Positions 20,529-31,808 of a stretch of 52,861 bases of DNA are shown piece after piece. Position numbers and translations under genes: made by a program. A model generated the notes under the pieces. The model searched no databases, was not told the origin of the DNA, and was given only the letters and a program-made list of their open reading frames with translations. Each line of letters opens with the position of its first letter. Within the stretch, counting starts at the first letter, position 1. Source of the stretch: Acrasis kona (Eukaryota; Heterolobosea; Eutetramitea; Acrasida; Acrasidae); the NCBI GenBank assembly GCA_026419775.2, contig JAOPGA020000055.1:1-52861 (forward strand). The letters are read 5' to 3'.

Positions 20529-20756
20529 ATGGCCACTGTTATTCACATATTCGCATCAGTATTATTGCCACTAGGCTCTTTACTATCGCTTGGCACAGTT
20601 TCTGAAGAACCGTCGCGCGGATCATTCCAAATTCAAGCTGGTGTTACATATGGCAGCTCGCAGATAAATGTAAATAAGGAAATTATATTCGATTGTTACC
20701 ACAGCAACGCTATTCACGTCAAACCTGATAGGCTTGGAATATTTCTAGGCCGTTAG
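20529..20756 (+). CDS. Possible 75-residue protein
   Basis: An ATG-started ORF beginning MATVIHIFASVLLPLGSLLS, which could be a signal peptide or membrane helix, and ending PDRLGIFLGR. The frame is also open upstream, where it overlaps the preceding locus in another frame. No family is recognised. It may be the true continuation of the broken locus, or a chance frame. Confidence 0.25.
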   Translation: MATVIHIFASVLLPLGSLLSLGTVSEEPSRGSFQIQAGVTYGSSQINVNKEIIFDCYHSNAIHVKPDRLGIFLGR

Positions 20757-21068
20757 CAATTATTTGTAAAGTAAGGAAATGCCCGACCTTCCCAACACCT
20801 TATTTTACTTGTCTTTTGCTTCAATAATTATTGTGTACCCCGCTGTCTTCTGTGACTCATCGCTTCCAATAAAGGTTACTATTTTTCATAATTGCGGATG
20901 AGCCAAAAATTGGTACTGGTAGTTATTACTGGTAATTTAGGCAGGTACTAAGGCATGAATAGCTAATTTACAACCATAGTCCATTTCTGGGTAAAAAATA
21001 AACGACAATCCTTCTAATTTTTAGTTTACACCAAACAAATCCTCATCCGACATCTTAGTACGTGAGGT
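20757..21068. other. No gene seen
   Basis: 312 bp before the glucan synthase start with no coding frame. It probably holds that gene's promoter and 5' leader. It includes a run of GGTACTGGTAGTTATTACTGG-type near-repeats around 20930-20950. Confidence 0.4.
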
Positions 21069-24000
21069 ATGGATACACACAACAGAAAAGAGGCACTGAT
21101 TAGCGAGATGATCGCTTCAGTGGATACCTCAAACTGGGGATTTGATAAAGGCATAGACGACAAAGCAAGAGTTCATCTAGAAAATATGCTTATTGACAGG
21201 TGGCCGCGAAAATGGTCAGATTATGCCGCTCAAGATGGCGTAGAGGCACAGGATGAAGATACTTCGTCTTCACCAACTGAGCTAGGAGCCGGGAAGGACC
21301 TCATGGGTCAAAGTACCGATAGGGAAATGTTTGTTCAATTATCTGAAGCAACACAAAATTGCTACGAAGAAATGACCAAGGAGTATAAAAGGTAAATAGT
21401 TCCCCAACAAACATTTTTAAACATTTAGATGGTGTTATGTTGCTAGCGTCAGATACTCTTTGGAAAATGATAACACCACGACATCTAATATCGATAGGGT
21501 TAGGACACTACTACTAATGTTGATGGTTTATGGAGCAATCGATATTTTGAGGGCACAAAACCACGTTAATTTAATGCTGTTTCATGCAGCAAAAATACAA
21601 GACAACATTGAGTTAGGTCTAGGGATCAAAAGAAAAATACCAGAGCCTGAGGCGCACACATCGACCTCAAACAATGAAACTGATGACCAAAGCATGGAAG
21701 GCGATGAGACTTCATCTCAAGACACCCGTTCCGCTCCTAAACCTAGGCCAAAGTCCAGGAGAATGAACATTCCAGCCCAAGACGTCGAGGATGACGAAGC
21801 ACCCGTTGCGGCTGTTGTTATTTCTCAGGCCAAGCGCATTTATCTGCTCATGGAAACTTTGATTGACACCGAATTGTTCAACCAAGAGTACTTTGATTGG
21901 GACGACTTGAACGACTTGTGCTGGACCCCCTCATTTGTGAAGAAGTTCTTGTATAAGGACACTAAGCTTGTACCGGATATCAATAGGCCCTTCAAATTGG
22001 TCAATTACGAGATGATTTGTAAGAAGATTGATGGTATTTTTGAGGACGTGGACACACAGAACAATTCCTTCGATGACACCGAGAGCATTCCTCGACGTGA
22101 CACTGTTTTGGACGAAAACATTAAAAAATTGGAAAAGGAGAAGAAGAAGTTTGCTCATCGTTGGAAGACCTACTTTGACAAGAATGGAGGCATCATGGGA
22201 TGGAGGGGATACTTGACAGGAATATTACATTTCAGCCAAGCCACCTATTTGAAGTTAATAGGTCTCACCGTTGCTTTCATTTGGATGTTCGACTTTAGAG
22301 TCAACAACATCATCTACGGAAGCATCTCCGGCGCACCTCTCATACCCATCGTTTTGATTTTATTGGCCAAGATCATTTTCTACTTTAGAACATCTCCATG
22401 GGCGTTCCATCAACATCGTTACACCATTCCTAGAAGAGACGCTAGAGATCAGAATCCGATCGGATCCCGCCTTCGCAAGTATTTCCGCATTAGACAAGTC
22501 TTCAACTTTTTCATTTTGGCCATTCAATGGCTCATGATGGTTTGTTTGGGATATGCCATACTTTACACATGCTTGAGAAGTTCGGTTTACCAATACGAAT
22601 TATTTGTAAGGGAATTATTTAGGGCAGGTCCACCCACATCACGATGGGACATTACCGTATTTGCCATGCTATCGCTCGCACTACTTTGCTTAGGGATCGC
22701 ATCGTGCGCCTTATATTTTGTCCTTCCAGAATTATGTTTCAACATTCTGATGGGCGTGATCGGATACCTTTATGGAAAGATTAGAGGTGCAGGTCACATT
22801 AAGACTTGGAGGAACATGAGAAATAAATTCTTCAAGGGATCATTAATGTTCAAGAACTTTAGAAGCAAACTACTCGCACACAAGGTTCAAGCCAACGAAG
22901 ATTTGAGCAGCGTCGATGCAAGAAGGATCGAATGGCAGTTTGCAGTCATGTGGAATTGCATCATTCAAGATTTTTACGATTCGCACTTGTGCAGCGAAAA
23001 GGAATTTGCCGATTATAGTTACGTCTGCAGCGACAACGGAGATATTCACAAGAGACCCGACTTTAACAAGAAACCCAAATCAGAAACCATGTGCGAGGAG
23101 CTCATTAAATTCGTCAACAGTTTGTGCATGGGAAGCATGCCGCATGGTGTCGCATGTAACGTCATGGACATGAAGAGATTAGCAGTCTTCTTGCCCGTAT
23201 TCAAGGAAAAGATTTTCTATTCATGGGAGGATCTAGTCAGACCCAACGACACCAACAATTCGTTCCTTCGCGAATTGATCCTAAAGTTTTCGGACGAATG
23301 GAGTAATTTCAAGGACAAGGAATTCCCTACGGGTAACAGATTGCGCCACACCATTGATTACATTGAGAGCAAGGTCATGACTGGCATCGACATTACCGCT
23401 CATGAAATTCACAAACAACCTACCATGGAGTTCATGAAGGACATGATTTGTTCGTGGGCCAGTTTAAGGTTCCAACCGGTCGGCAGGGCCGTTCATGGAT
23501 TCTTGCGCGTTCCAAAGGCCATCGCCATGTTGATTCGTTTACAAAATCCACAGTTGACCAGCGAACAAGTCCGAAGATTGACCCGACAAAAATTCAGTTT
23601 CGTCGTCGGAAGTCAACTCTACGATAAATTAGCATGGGACGCACTCCACGATTACGAAAATCTAGACGAAGAGGGAAGAAGTTTATGCGACGAAGAATAC
23701 GAAGCACACATTAGAGGTCTGAAAAAGATTTGTCAATGGGGAGATAGCATGTTGAGAATTGCACATTTAAAACACGACGCAAAAACAGACAGTTACACTG
23801 CAAATTTGACCACTTGGGACGATGCAGAAAAAAGATTCGACACCATTTACACGGTAGATAGTTTCGGCGACTTTGCCGCACTAGGACAAGGAAAACCCGC
23901 CAATTTAGCATTCATGAGTCAATTCTTTGATGGAAGTTTGATTCAAATTGTAGATTGCAACATGGACAATGTGATCACTCAATCATTCTTTGTTCCCAAT

Positions 24001-27000
24001 TTGCTCCAAGAATTTGTAAAGGATAAGAGAGTAAAGATCGTTGGTTGTCCAACGTTCCCTCTGTTACAAAAATGGAGCACTGCAGGATACGCCAGTGCGT
24101 TCGACGATCGAATCTCTAGTTGTTTGTATCAACGAGTGTACAGCGCGTTGGATCAAAGACTACATTATGGCCACAGCGACATCTTTGATGGCAATTGGGT
24201 CATGTTCACTACGGGTCTACATAAAATGAGCGATCTATCCGAAGGATTATGCACAGGAATAGACACTCTTTTAAACGGCGGTCGCAGCATCTCCGTCGAT
24301 TACTATCGAGTAGGAAAAGCAAGAGATGTGAGCATATTGAGCACTTCGACTTATTATCGAAAAAAGGCACTCGCCAATGCTCAACTAAGCGTCTCTAGAT
24401 ATCCTAGATTATTATTCACGAGCAGACACTTTTCATATCTTGATAAAGTCATGTTTTGTTACACATTAATGGGTAGATACACCCAAGCATGGTGGGCAGT
24501 TGCTGCCTTATTTATTTTGTATTTGATGAGGTGCATCATGATGAGCATGACTCAACTAATAAGTACCATCGAATCCTCCAATCCGACATCTACCGTAGGT
24601 GACGCGATGTATTCTCTGTTTAGAGGCGACGTCAATGTGACTTATGCCATCATGATCATCCACGCAGTGTTATTCGCTAGTATTCCTGGATTCTTCTTGT
24701 TGTTGCTCGACGACGGTGTGCTTCGAGGAATTGCAAACTATATTATTCACTTTGTATTGAATGTTTTTGTATTTAATGCTGTGCACATCTTTAACACCGC
24801 CTTTTATTATCACTTTGGTTTTACTAGACCTGCTAAACACAAAATGACTGGTCGTTGGCACGGATTGGATCACGCCACCATTTTGGAAATGTTTACTGCT
24901 TTTGAAACGAGTCATTTCTACGTAGTGGCCGTATTGACCATTCTTTACGTCATACAACAAGGATTAGGTATGACTCCAGTGATCGAAACCATCACTTATC
25001 AAATCCTACTCATGATTGTGTTGTTATGGGGTCCATTCGCTTACAATAGCGGTGCGTTCCCTACCGACAACGTTGCTTATAATACGTGGAAGAGATTATA
25101 CGCAGAGGATCATCATCGCATCAAAACATGGATCAAACACTTGTGCGATATCGATCAAGTAGAGTACAATATCAAGAAGGACAAGTCCGAAAAACAAATC
25201 AAATTGGATTATAGACCTGTAATTAGAGGAGATGAGAATTTGGAGACATTAGAATTAGATTTGGAATTGGCTGTGCTGTCTGATGATCCAGAGAAGGGAA
25301 CAAAGAGCACCAATTACTATAACATCAAGAATAGAGATCGACCATACTCATTGACAAAGTTACAAGAGGTACTAAAGCGTCGTAAACAATTAAATGAGGA
25401 TTACTTGGTCAAGCAATTACAAGAAGAACCTATTCGCGATAACATCGTGGCACGTAACTACGATAAAGCACTCGAAAGAAATTGTTGTTCTACATTACTA
25501 GTAGGTATCGGTCGAATCATTGTCAAACCCATTCGTAAACTATTCGAGTTATTGAGCAGAATACCAAAATATGCAGAACAAATTTTCGTCTTGTTGATAC
25601 TCACCGGTACCAAGTACATTGCCTATTTGATCTTTTTATGGAAAATGTTAATGCCTTGGACATCTCCACCTGATTACAGACACGTCTACACTGACAACTA
25701 CAAACATCGAACGACAGAGTCACGTATCATTAACATTCAAAGATTAATAAGAAGCATGTACATTCAAAACTACATGAATGAAAACAGAAGCGATGCTAAT
25801 GTAGGAACGAGCAATAACGCTCTAAACGATGGTTCTAGAAGCGTGAGAACGCCCAGTAGGTTCAGTACCGTAGGAGTGATCACTAAACTAAGGGACGCAA
25901 CTGCTAACGCTACACAAACTGGTGGAACGAGTAACGGTAGTTATTCTACGGTAACTCCTAGCAGTACGAGAAGTAACTTTAATCATAGCTTACGTAACAG
26001 CTTAATGAAACAACCAACCACTCAATCTCCTTATCGTCAGTTATTCCCAACGAGAAGCATCATGAACAATACGCCAGCGAGCATCATGCACCATAATATG
26101 GCAGTAAATGCCGCTGCAGTTGCTCAACAACAACAATCCAATAATGTAGCTTCCTTTGGTATCGTTTCTCCAGCGGCTGCTTCCTCCAACAATCGATCCA
26201 GTCTAGTATCTCCCGTGGTGATTCGTAAACCACAAAAACACTCCACGAATGGTACAAATGGCTCTTTGGTGGTTACGTCGCCCACTAATGGCTTAGGTCT
26301 CATTCGCACCAACGTGCCCACCACTCCACACATTGTATCAGGTCTATCCACTCATAACAAACAATTACTATCTCAACTATACGAGTTCCCAACGGTCGAT
26401 CAAGCCATTCAAGTATTTGCACAAAGCATTCGTGATCAAGGAAACAACACCCATAATAAACCATCCACCAGTAAAGCCAACAACAGCAAAGTAAACGATT
26501 TGTACAAAGCTGCAGTACAAGAATTACTGGATCACAAAGTCGTTTCGAACCTAGAAGAATTGAGAGCGTTATGTGTACAATGTATGGACGAATCTTCGCT
26601 ATCCTCATTTACAAACGAACATCCACGATTGCAACAAGCCGTTAATGATTTGATTTTATTGGATTTGTATTACTATTATAAATTATTCCACAAGTACACT
26701 TATAGAGCCATCAAAAAGGTCTCTAAAACCATCGACCCCAAATCCAAATCTTCTTCCTCCTCCTCTTCTTCTTCGTTACAAAGAAGAAGTATCGGTGATA
26801 GTATAGGTAATGGTGATTTGAGTAAAACAAAGAGAGGATCATTGAGCAGAAGTACATTCGGAGATGCAAAGGCAATTAACATAGATAAGCAACAAGAAGA
26901 TCGTAGTAAGAAATTTAAGAGCGTTGCCATGATTTTGAAAGATGCTGCTCATTACATGTACGTCAATCACAATACACCCTTTGAAAGAATCATGTACGAA

Positions 27001-27777
27001 CCTAATCATGATGATCGTGCATACATTCGTAACAGAGTGACTAATTTATGCGAATTCATCGTCGAGGAAACATTTGCATTGGCCAATAGCATGTTGTTGG
27101 ATGCTCAAAAGCAATTCCATCGATTCACCAGTAGTTTACAACACGTAGATATGTATGGACAAGAAGTAGGAAAGTGTGCCACTTGTGCACTCAAAGAAAA
27201 GCGATTAAAGGTAGTAAAGAACACGATTAGTTGTTTTGTTCAATCGTTGAACTTTGTGGAGAGATTATTGAACGTGGATCCCAATAACGCTGTTTACAGT
27301 AACATGGTGATGAGGGATCGATTTAGCTTTGGTGCTAACAATGCAGAGGAAACCATTCACTCTCCTCTATCTCCCAATTCTCAACGTACTTTGGAGGAGA
27401 AGCACTTGTTGATGATTGTGGATGATGACAATGGTAATAGTTTCATCGACCAATGCTTCCCTATTGATGGAAGCGTGACTTTGGTAAATTTGAGCGAGGA
27501 AGATAGCTTGAAGAGCGCTCAGTTGATGTGGCAGGGAGAGGAAGCTAACGTGGTGAATCAACAAAAGGAGGTCATGATGCAGAAGCTCACTAATGTGTTG
27601 AGAGATAATGTGACTCAGAAGAACTTTATTAAGTTGTGTGACGAGTGTAGCGACTTGTTGAAGTACTTGAGAAAACAAGAAAAGACCATCAAGAATAGTC
27701 ATTTGAATCATCATCATGATCAAATGTCTTCTACTGGATCCGTAGTTTCTGATGTAATCATTGACATGTCAAAATAA
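21069..27777 (+). CDS. 1,3-beta-glucan (callose) synthase, GT48 family
   Basis: Two exons (21069-21391, 21429-27777), with a 37-nt intron, give 2223 residues. GT48 enzymes polymerise UDP-glucose into beta-1,3-glucan at the plasma membrane. The first about 370 residues are cytosolic, followed by a first membrane cluster at about 385-560. The catalytic region has the family landmarks: GQGKPANLAFM near residue 925 (usually GEGKPENQNHA), RLHYGHSDIFDG near 1018 (RFHYGHPDVFD) and VGKARDVSI near 1068 (VGKGRDVGL). A second membrane cluster spans about 1140-1330. The last roughly 850 residues include a Ser/Asn/Gln-rich disordered region and the serine run after KSKSSSSSSS near 1880. Several invariant positions differ from fungal and plant enzymes, so it is a divergent branch. 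It likely builds a cyst, spore or stalk wall. Confidence 0.92.
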
Positions 27778-28025
27778 ATTTGTTTTTTTTATAATCGCTA
27801 CTTTTGATTACCGAATTGTATGTAGTCTTTTTGATAAAACCAACTCCTCAGGTCACTCTTTCTTTGTACAGCCTCCATAAGAATGAGTTCCCATCATTAG
27901 TTGGCTGTTGTTACAAAAGCAACATGTTACCCCAGAATTGAACATCGCAATGTTCGTCGAGATGTTCACTGTTTAGAAATCCAAAAGAGACAAAAACAAC
28001 AGAACACATTCGATTCGAATCCAAC

Positions 28026-29128
28026 ATGCAATATAAATCAATCGAAGATGAGTACCTCGTACTTAGTGAGTCGTCAAAGGGGTTTCTGTACAATCGCTCA
28101 CGGTCTACAGAATACAACGTCTTACAGGAGCAGTTATTAAACAGGTATCCCGATGCCAGTGAATGTATAATAACTAGTTCTGGAATGCAGTCCATCAGCG
28201 CGACCATTTATGGAATCTTTATATACCACAACTTTGAACCTTTTAATTTGGTTTATTCCAACGAACTATATTGTGACACCCCACGTTTGTTTAAATTTTT
28301 TTCAGAATCTTAAAGAAGAATCTCAAGAATGTCAAGCTACATGAGGTTGGTGTTTCAGAAAATGGGAAAATAGTAGATTTATTTCAAAAGAAATTGAACA
28401 AACAGAATAATATACTCTTCTTTGAGAGCTGTAGTAACCCCAATGGAAATGTTTTTGATTTCTCAATTCTTGACAGAATTAAAAATTCATCTAATTTGCT
28501 GTATGTAGTAATAGATAACACTTGGCTTTCTGATGTTATATTTAATCCTTTAACAATAAAATGCGTTGATTTTGTCGTGTTGTCGACAACTAAATACTAC
28601 AGTGCCGGTATGTGCATTGGAGGTGCTGTCTTGGGTAGAAATAAACCTGTTATGAAATCTGTTCACGAATGGATGAGAATTAATGGTCACCATGTCAGTC
28701 CTCATAATTGTGAAATCACATCACATGGATTGCGCTCTATCGATCAGCGTATTCTGTCCTCTTCCGACACTACAAAGTCTGTTATTGAGTTTTTGTTCAA
28801 ACACAAAGATGTTCATGGTGTTTCCCATCCTTCACTCAAGAGCCATTCAACGAATCATTTGGCCAAAAAGTACTTCAAACAAGATTTTATACCGAGTACT
28901 TTCACATTCAAAGTGAAGGGTTCAAGAAAAGATGTTTTAAGAATTCTATCAACTTGTAAGATTTTAGAACACAAGACATCCTTCGGTGCTAGAATGTCAC
29001 GTACTGACCCATGGCCTGTCGAAACAAAGGATGGATTTACGATTGTGAGATTGTCTATTGGTTACGAGGATACTTCTGAGAGGATCATTGAAGGATTGAA
29101 TGAAATTTTGAAAAGATTATCATTATAA
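28026..29128 (+). CDS. Cys/Met-metabolism PLP-dependent enzyme (cystathionine lyase/synthase family), frame interrupted
   Basis: About 365 residues of a fold-type I PLP enzyme that cleaves or forms C-S bonds in cystathionine, homocysteine or methionine. Landmarks are YNRSRSTEYNVLQEQL (usually Y.R..NPT...LE), TSSGMQSISATIYG, the phosphate-binding region FFESCSNPNGNV, the Asp of VVIDNTWLSDVIF, and the PLP-lysine motif VVLSTTKYYSAG. The C-terminal domain ends in VRLSIGYEDTSERIIEGLNE. The frame shifts at 28288-28304: either a base was lost or gained in the T7 run, or the 17-nt GT-AG stretch there is an extremely short intron, whose removal gives a continuous frame. The first exon ATG at 28026 or a second at 28047 could start it. 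Confidence 0.8.
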
Positions 29129-29350
29129 ATTATTTTTTTATTCTTGATCACTTTGCTGTTGACTCCCTTTACGATCTGCACCATGTCTTCTGCTGGGGTA
29201 TTTGTATTGATGCTTCTGAGACTGGTGCGACAATAGTAGATTATAACAGAATCTGTAGTGCAGCAGCCCTGTCATTGTCAACAGGAGTGTTTTTAACACT
29301 GTCCTTATTGGTGCCTTCTAGGTCTTCTCACCTCTTTCAGTCATTACTAC

Positions 29351-29977
29351 TTATAAAAAGTTCGGTTGATATTTTTTAATGACCTCAACAAACTTGCTGT
29401 AGCATGCGTCGAGGTCATCATTGATGATTACTTCGTCAAATAGATCCTTTGTCACCTCCGCCTCTGTTATAATGGCCTCAGCTTTAACCATTCTGTTCCT
29501 AATCTCATCGATAGTTTCAGTATGCCTTGCCAGTAATCGATCTTCTAAACTTTGGATTGTTGGGGGCTTGATGAAAATGCAAACTGGATCTAAAGTAGAT
29601 TTTCGGACGGACTTGGTGCCCTGAATATCCAAATCCAATATACACTATCAAATCAACACTCTGCTCTCAATGTCACTTACACATTTGTTGTCATCCAGAA
29701 CATTTTTGACAGCTTCAAAAGAAGTTCCATACATTTTATCGTAGACATCAGCATATTCTAAAAAACGGTTGTTTTCCAACATGCCCTTGAAAAAGTCCTT
29801 TGATACAAAATGATAATCCTTTCCGTTCTGCTCCCCAACCCTCGGTGGCCTAGTTGTGTGGGAAACTGAAAATCCGAATTTATTTGGATAGTCAGACATC
29901 AAACGACTAATAATGGTGCCTTTCCCAACGCCAGACGGACCACATATAACGAAAACCCTAAAGCGATTGTAATACAT
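29351..29977 (-). CDS. GUK1: Guanylate kinase
   Basis: Two exons (29977-29681, 29644-29351), with a 36-nt intron, give 196 residues, the usual size. The enzyme phosphorylates GMP to GDP with ATP. The P-loop ICGPSGVGKGTIISRL is at the N-terminus. The GMP-binding site SVSHTTRPPRVGEQNGKDYH follows, then LEYADVYDKMYGTS and, after the intron, LDLDIQG. The C-terminal lid helix and KYQPNFL end are typical. The ATG at 29977 places the P-loop at its normal distance; an upstream open stretch is hydrophobic and unlike the family. The 222 bp downstream to the PLP gene's stop hold small hairpins (for example AGTGTT-TTT-AACACT) but no gene. Confidence 0.93.
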
Positions 29978-30157
29978 GCTTTTGTTGGTTGAGTTGTGAG
30001 AAAGCAACAACACTTTGCCAATCACGATCACACCAAGATCCTGGACGACTTGAATGAATAAACAAGCTAAAAATAGATCGAAAAACAAAAACACAATATT
30101 ATCACTACCGTATATGCGAAGAGATCACTGGCCATGTGGTAAAGTGCAAAAAGAATC

Positions 30158-30397
30158 ATGATGGCAGAGATGATGTGCCCTAAATATTTTGATCAAAGAT
30201 ACAAAAGGAAAGAAACAACCAAGATACTTCATGATCATACAAATAAATTCGAATCTAGCTTGGAGGCTCTTAGAGCGAGGTGGAAGAGGGAGATTTGTTT
30301 CATGTGTGCAATTCGCATCGTATGGGAGTTTGCGGTTACGAAGGCGACAACAGTCGGTTTGTACCGAAATTTCAAAGGAAAACTCCATATTAATTGA
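30158..30397 (+). CDS. Hypothetical 79-residue basic protein
   Basis: The ATG at 30158 begins MMAEMMCPKYFDQRYKRKET and ends LYRNFKGKLHIN. It is basic and helical, with a moderately hydrophobic stretch, CFMCAIRIVWEFAVTK. The size and composition resemble small organelle or ribosome-associated proteins, but no family is recognised. A second open frame (+1) overlaps it from 30189 to 30431. Gene identity rests on ORF and placement only: between guanylate kinase (divergent) and TAF12 (convergent). Confidence 0.45.
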   Translation: MMAEMMCPKYFDQRYKRKETTKILHDHTNKFESSLEALRARWKREICFMCAIRIVWEFAVTKATTVGLYRNFKGKLHIN

Positions 30398-30478
30398 CGA
30401 AACTAATCGCACCAAAATGATTATAAATTAAACTGCTATTTATTGTTTCACCATTTCGCATCTCCATTATTTTTAATT

Positions 30479-30929
30479 TTATTTGTCAGACTCTTTTCGT
30501 GCATATTGTTTCTGTTTCTCTACTAATTTACCGATGCCTTTTTGAAAGTGATATTGGGATCTTCTAACCAAATTTAAGCGTTGCTTGTGTCCCTCTAAAA
30601 GAGGAGCCTTCCTAAATGTATGTAATGGTGAATAAAAATCTGTCATTCCAGGCACTTTGACGTCCCAGTTCTTTTCTAAATGTAATTGTAGATCTTTTGC
30701 CTCTAGTTGTTCAGAATTTCTATGCTTTGCGAGTGCACATCCAAATGTCGTTACGTTTTCGATAAACTCGTCTGCAACCTCAAGTAGAATCTAAAAGAAC
30801 GTTAATCGCCTTTAATAAATTCTTTTTTACCTCTTCCACCTCTGGCTCAAGGGTGTATCTTGGGTCAATTTGGTTTACAATTTCCTGCAACTTGTTTCTT
30901 CCGATAACATTTCGGTCGTTGCTGTTCAT
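30479..30929 (-). CDS. TAF12: TAF12, TFIID/SAGA histone-fold subunit
   Basis: Two exons (30929-30831 and 30790-30479), with a 40-nt intron, give 136 residues. The TAF12 histone fold is unmistakable: KLQEIVNQIDPRYTLEPEVE, then ILLEVADEFIENVTTFGCAL, AKHRNSEQLEAKDLQLHLEK and NWDVKVPG. TAF12 pairs with TAF4 in TFIID and with Ada1 in SAGA, and both complexes sit at RNA polymerase II promoters. The basic C-terminal 50 residues are extra. Each exon is short, so the gene is easy to miss. It is divergent from the RING gene, with 50 bp between the start codons. Confidence 0.94.
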
Positions 30930-30979
30930 CTTCTTTCGACAACAAGACAACCTTTTACAAAAACAAGAAATTATTACTG

Positions 30980-31621
30980 ATGGACGATTCGTGTGAGCCG
31001 AGCGATCAAAGCGACGATAAAGTTGGACTTAGAAAGTCTGAGATGAAGAAGTTATTAGAGTGTCAGGTCTGCAATCAAATATTCATAACACCATTTATAC
31101 TCCACTGTTCACACACTTTCTGCAAAAAGTGCGTTATGGAATACTTACGTAAGAACAAAAAATGCCCCTGCTGTGAAAAGATGATTATAAAGCCACCTGC
31201 ACACAATAGACACGTCTGTCTACTTTTAGAATCTTTCACTCCGTATCTAAGTGAGGTTGAGACCGCTATGTTAAACCTTAGAAAAGCAGAGCACCAGCAA
31301 TACTTTGAGGAGGAATTTAAAAAGTTCGAGAACATGGTCAAAAGTGCGCAAGAGAATGGAACTAAATTCCTAAACATTGAAAGGAGATGGTCAACAGAGG
31401 AGAAGAGAATCTTTCGAATTGGACTCGAGAGGTATGAGGGTAGAGAGCTTGAACTATACTGTAAGCTTACGGGATTTTCGAAAGAATTCATCAATACATC
31501 TCTACCGCCGGCGCTAATTATCGCCGCAAGAAATGTAGATGCACAAATACCTCAATCCTCACAAACGGGTATTAATTATGACCTGCTTAGGGACATCCTT
31601 CGTGATATAATGACTTCTTGA
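30980..31621 (+). CDS. RING-finger E3 ubiquitin ligase candidate
   Basis: 213 residues, one exon. A C3HC4 RING occupies about residues 28-70: CQVC, then HCSHTFCKKC, then CPCC, with the spacing needed for two zinc ions. The following PPAHNRHVCLLLESFTPYL resembles the 'NH.L..LVE.YL' end of CHFR/TRIM-type RINGs. A coiled helix (FEEEFKKFENMVKSAQENG) follows, and the last 70 residues are unknown. No FHA or BRCT domain is present. The substrate is unknown. The 3' end lies 60 bp before the hairpin at 31682. Confidence 0.85.
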   Translation: MDDSCEPSDQSDDKVGLRKSEMKKLLECQVCNQIFITPFILHCSHTFCKKCVMEYLRKNKKCPCCEKMIIKPPAHNRHVCLLLESFTPYLSEVETAMLNLRKAEHQQYFEEEFKKFENMVKSAQENGTKFLNIERRWSTEEKRIFRIGLERYEGRELELYCKLTGFSKEFINTSLPPALIIAARNVDAQIPQSSQTGINYDLLRDILRDIMTS

Positions 31622-31681
31622 CTTATAATTAATCTTTAGAACACTCAAGTAGTTTGATGTAAAAATAATTAAAACAAAATC

Positions 31682-31756
31682 ACAATACCATACAGCAATG
31701 TGGCAAAGCATTTGATGATTCTTGAATCCTTTGCCACATTGGCTGTATGGTATTGT
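31682..31756. repeat. Near-perfect 28-bp stem hairpin between convergent genes
   Basis: The left arm 31682-31708 (27 nt) and the right arm 31729-31756 (28 nt) are exact reverse complements except for one extra C in the right arm. The loop is 20 nt (31709-31728). It starts ACAATACCATACAGC and ends GCTGTATGGTATTGT. It lies in the 187-bp gap between the stops of the RING gene and the 463-residue gene, so it would be in the 3' untranslated region of one or both. A pre-miRNA-like transcript, a MITE relic or a 3'-end element are all possible. Confidence 0.85.
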
Positions 31757-31808
31757 AAATTGAAATTTGTAATAATAAAGAATGAAATTTAAAAAAGATT
31801 ATGATGAA

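Noticed and set aside
26300-27723. Minus-strand frames inside the glucan synthase C-terminal region
   Set aside because: They are antisense to a continuous 2.1-kb-codon frame with family motifs upstream; low-complexity composition explains them.
28005-28024. Possible tRNA T-loop (GATTCGAATCC)
   Set aside because: No acceptor stem, anticodon arm or D-loop can be built around it.
30189-30431. Second open frame overlapping the 79-residue ORF
   Set aside because: The ATG-first frame at 30158 has better composition; both cannot be assigned and this one starts later.
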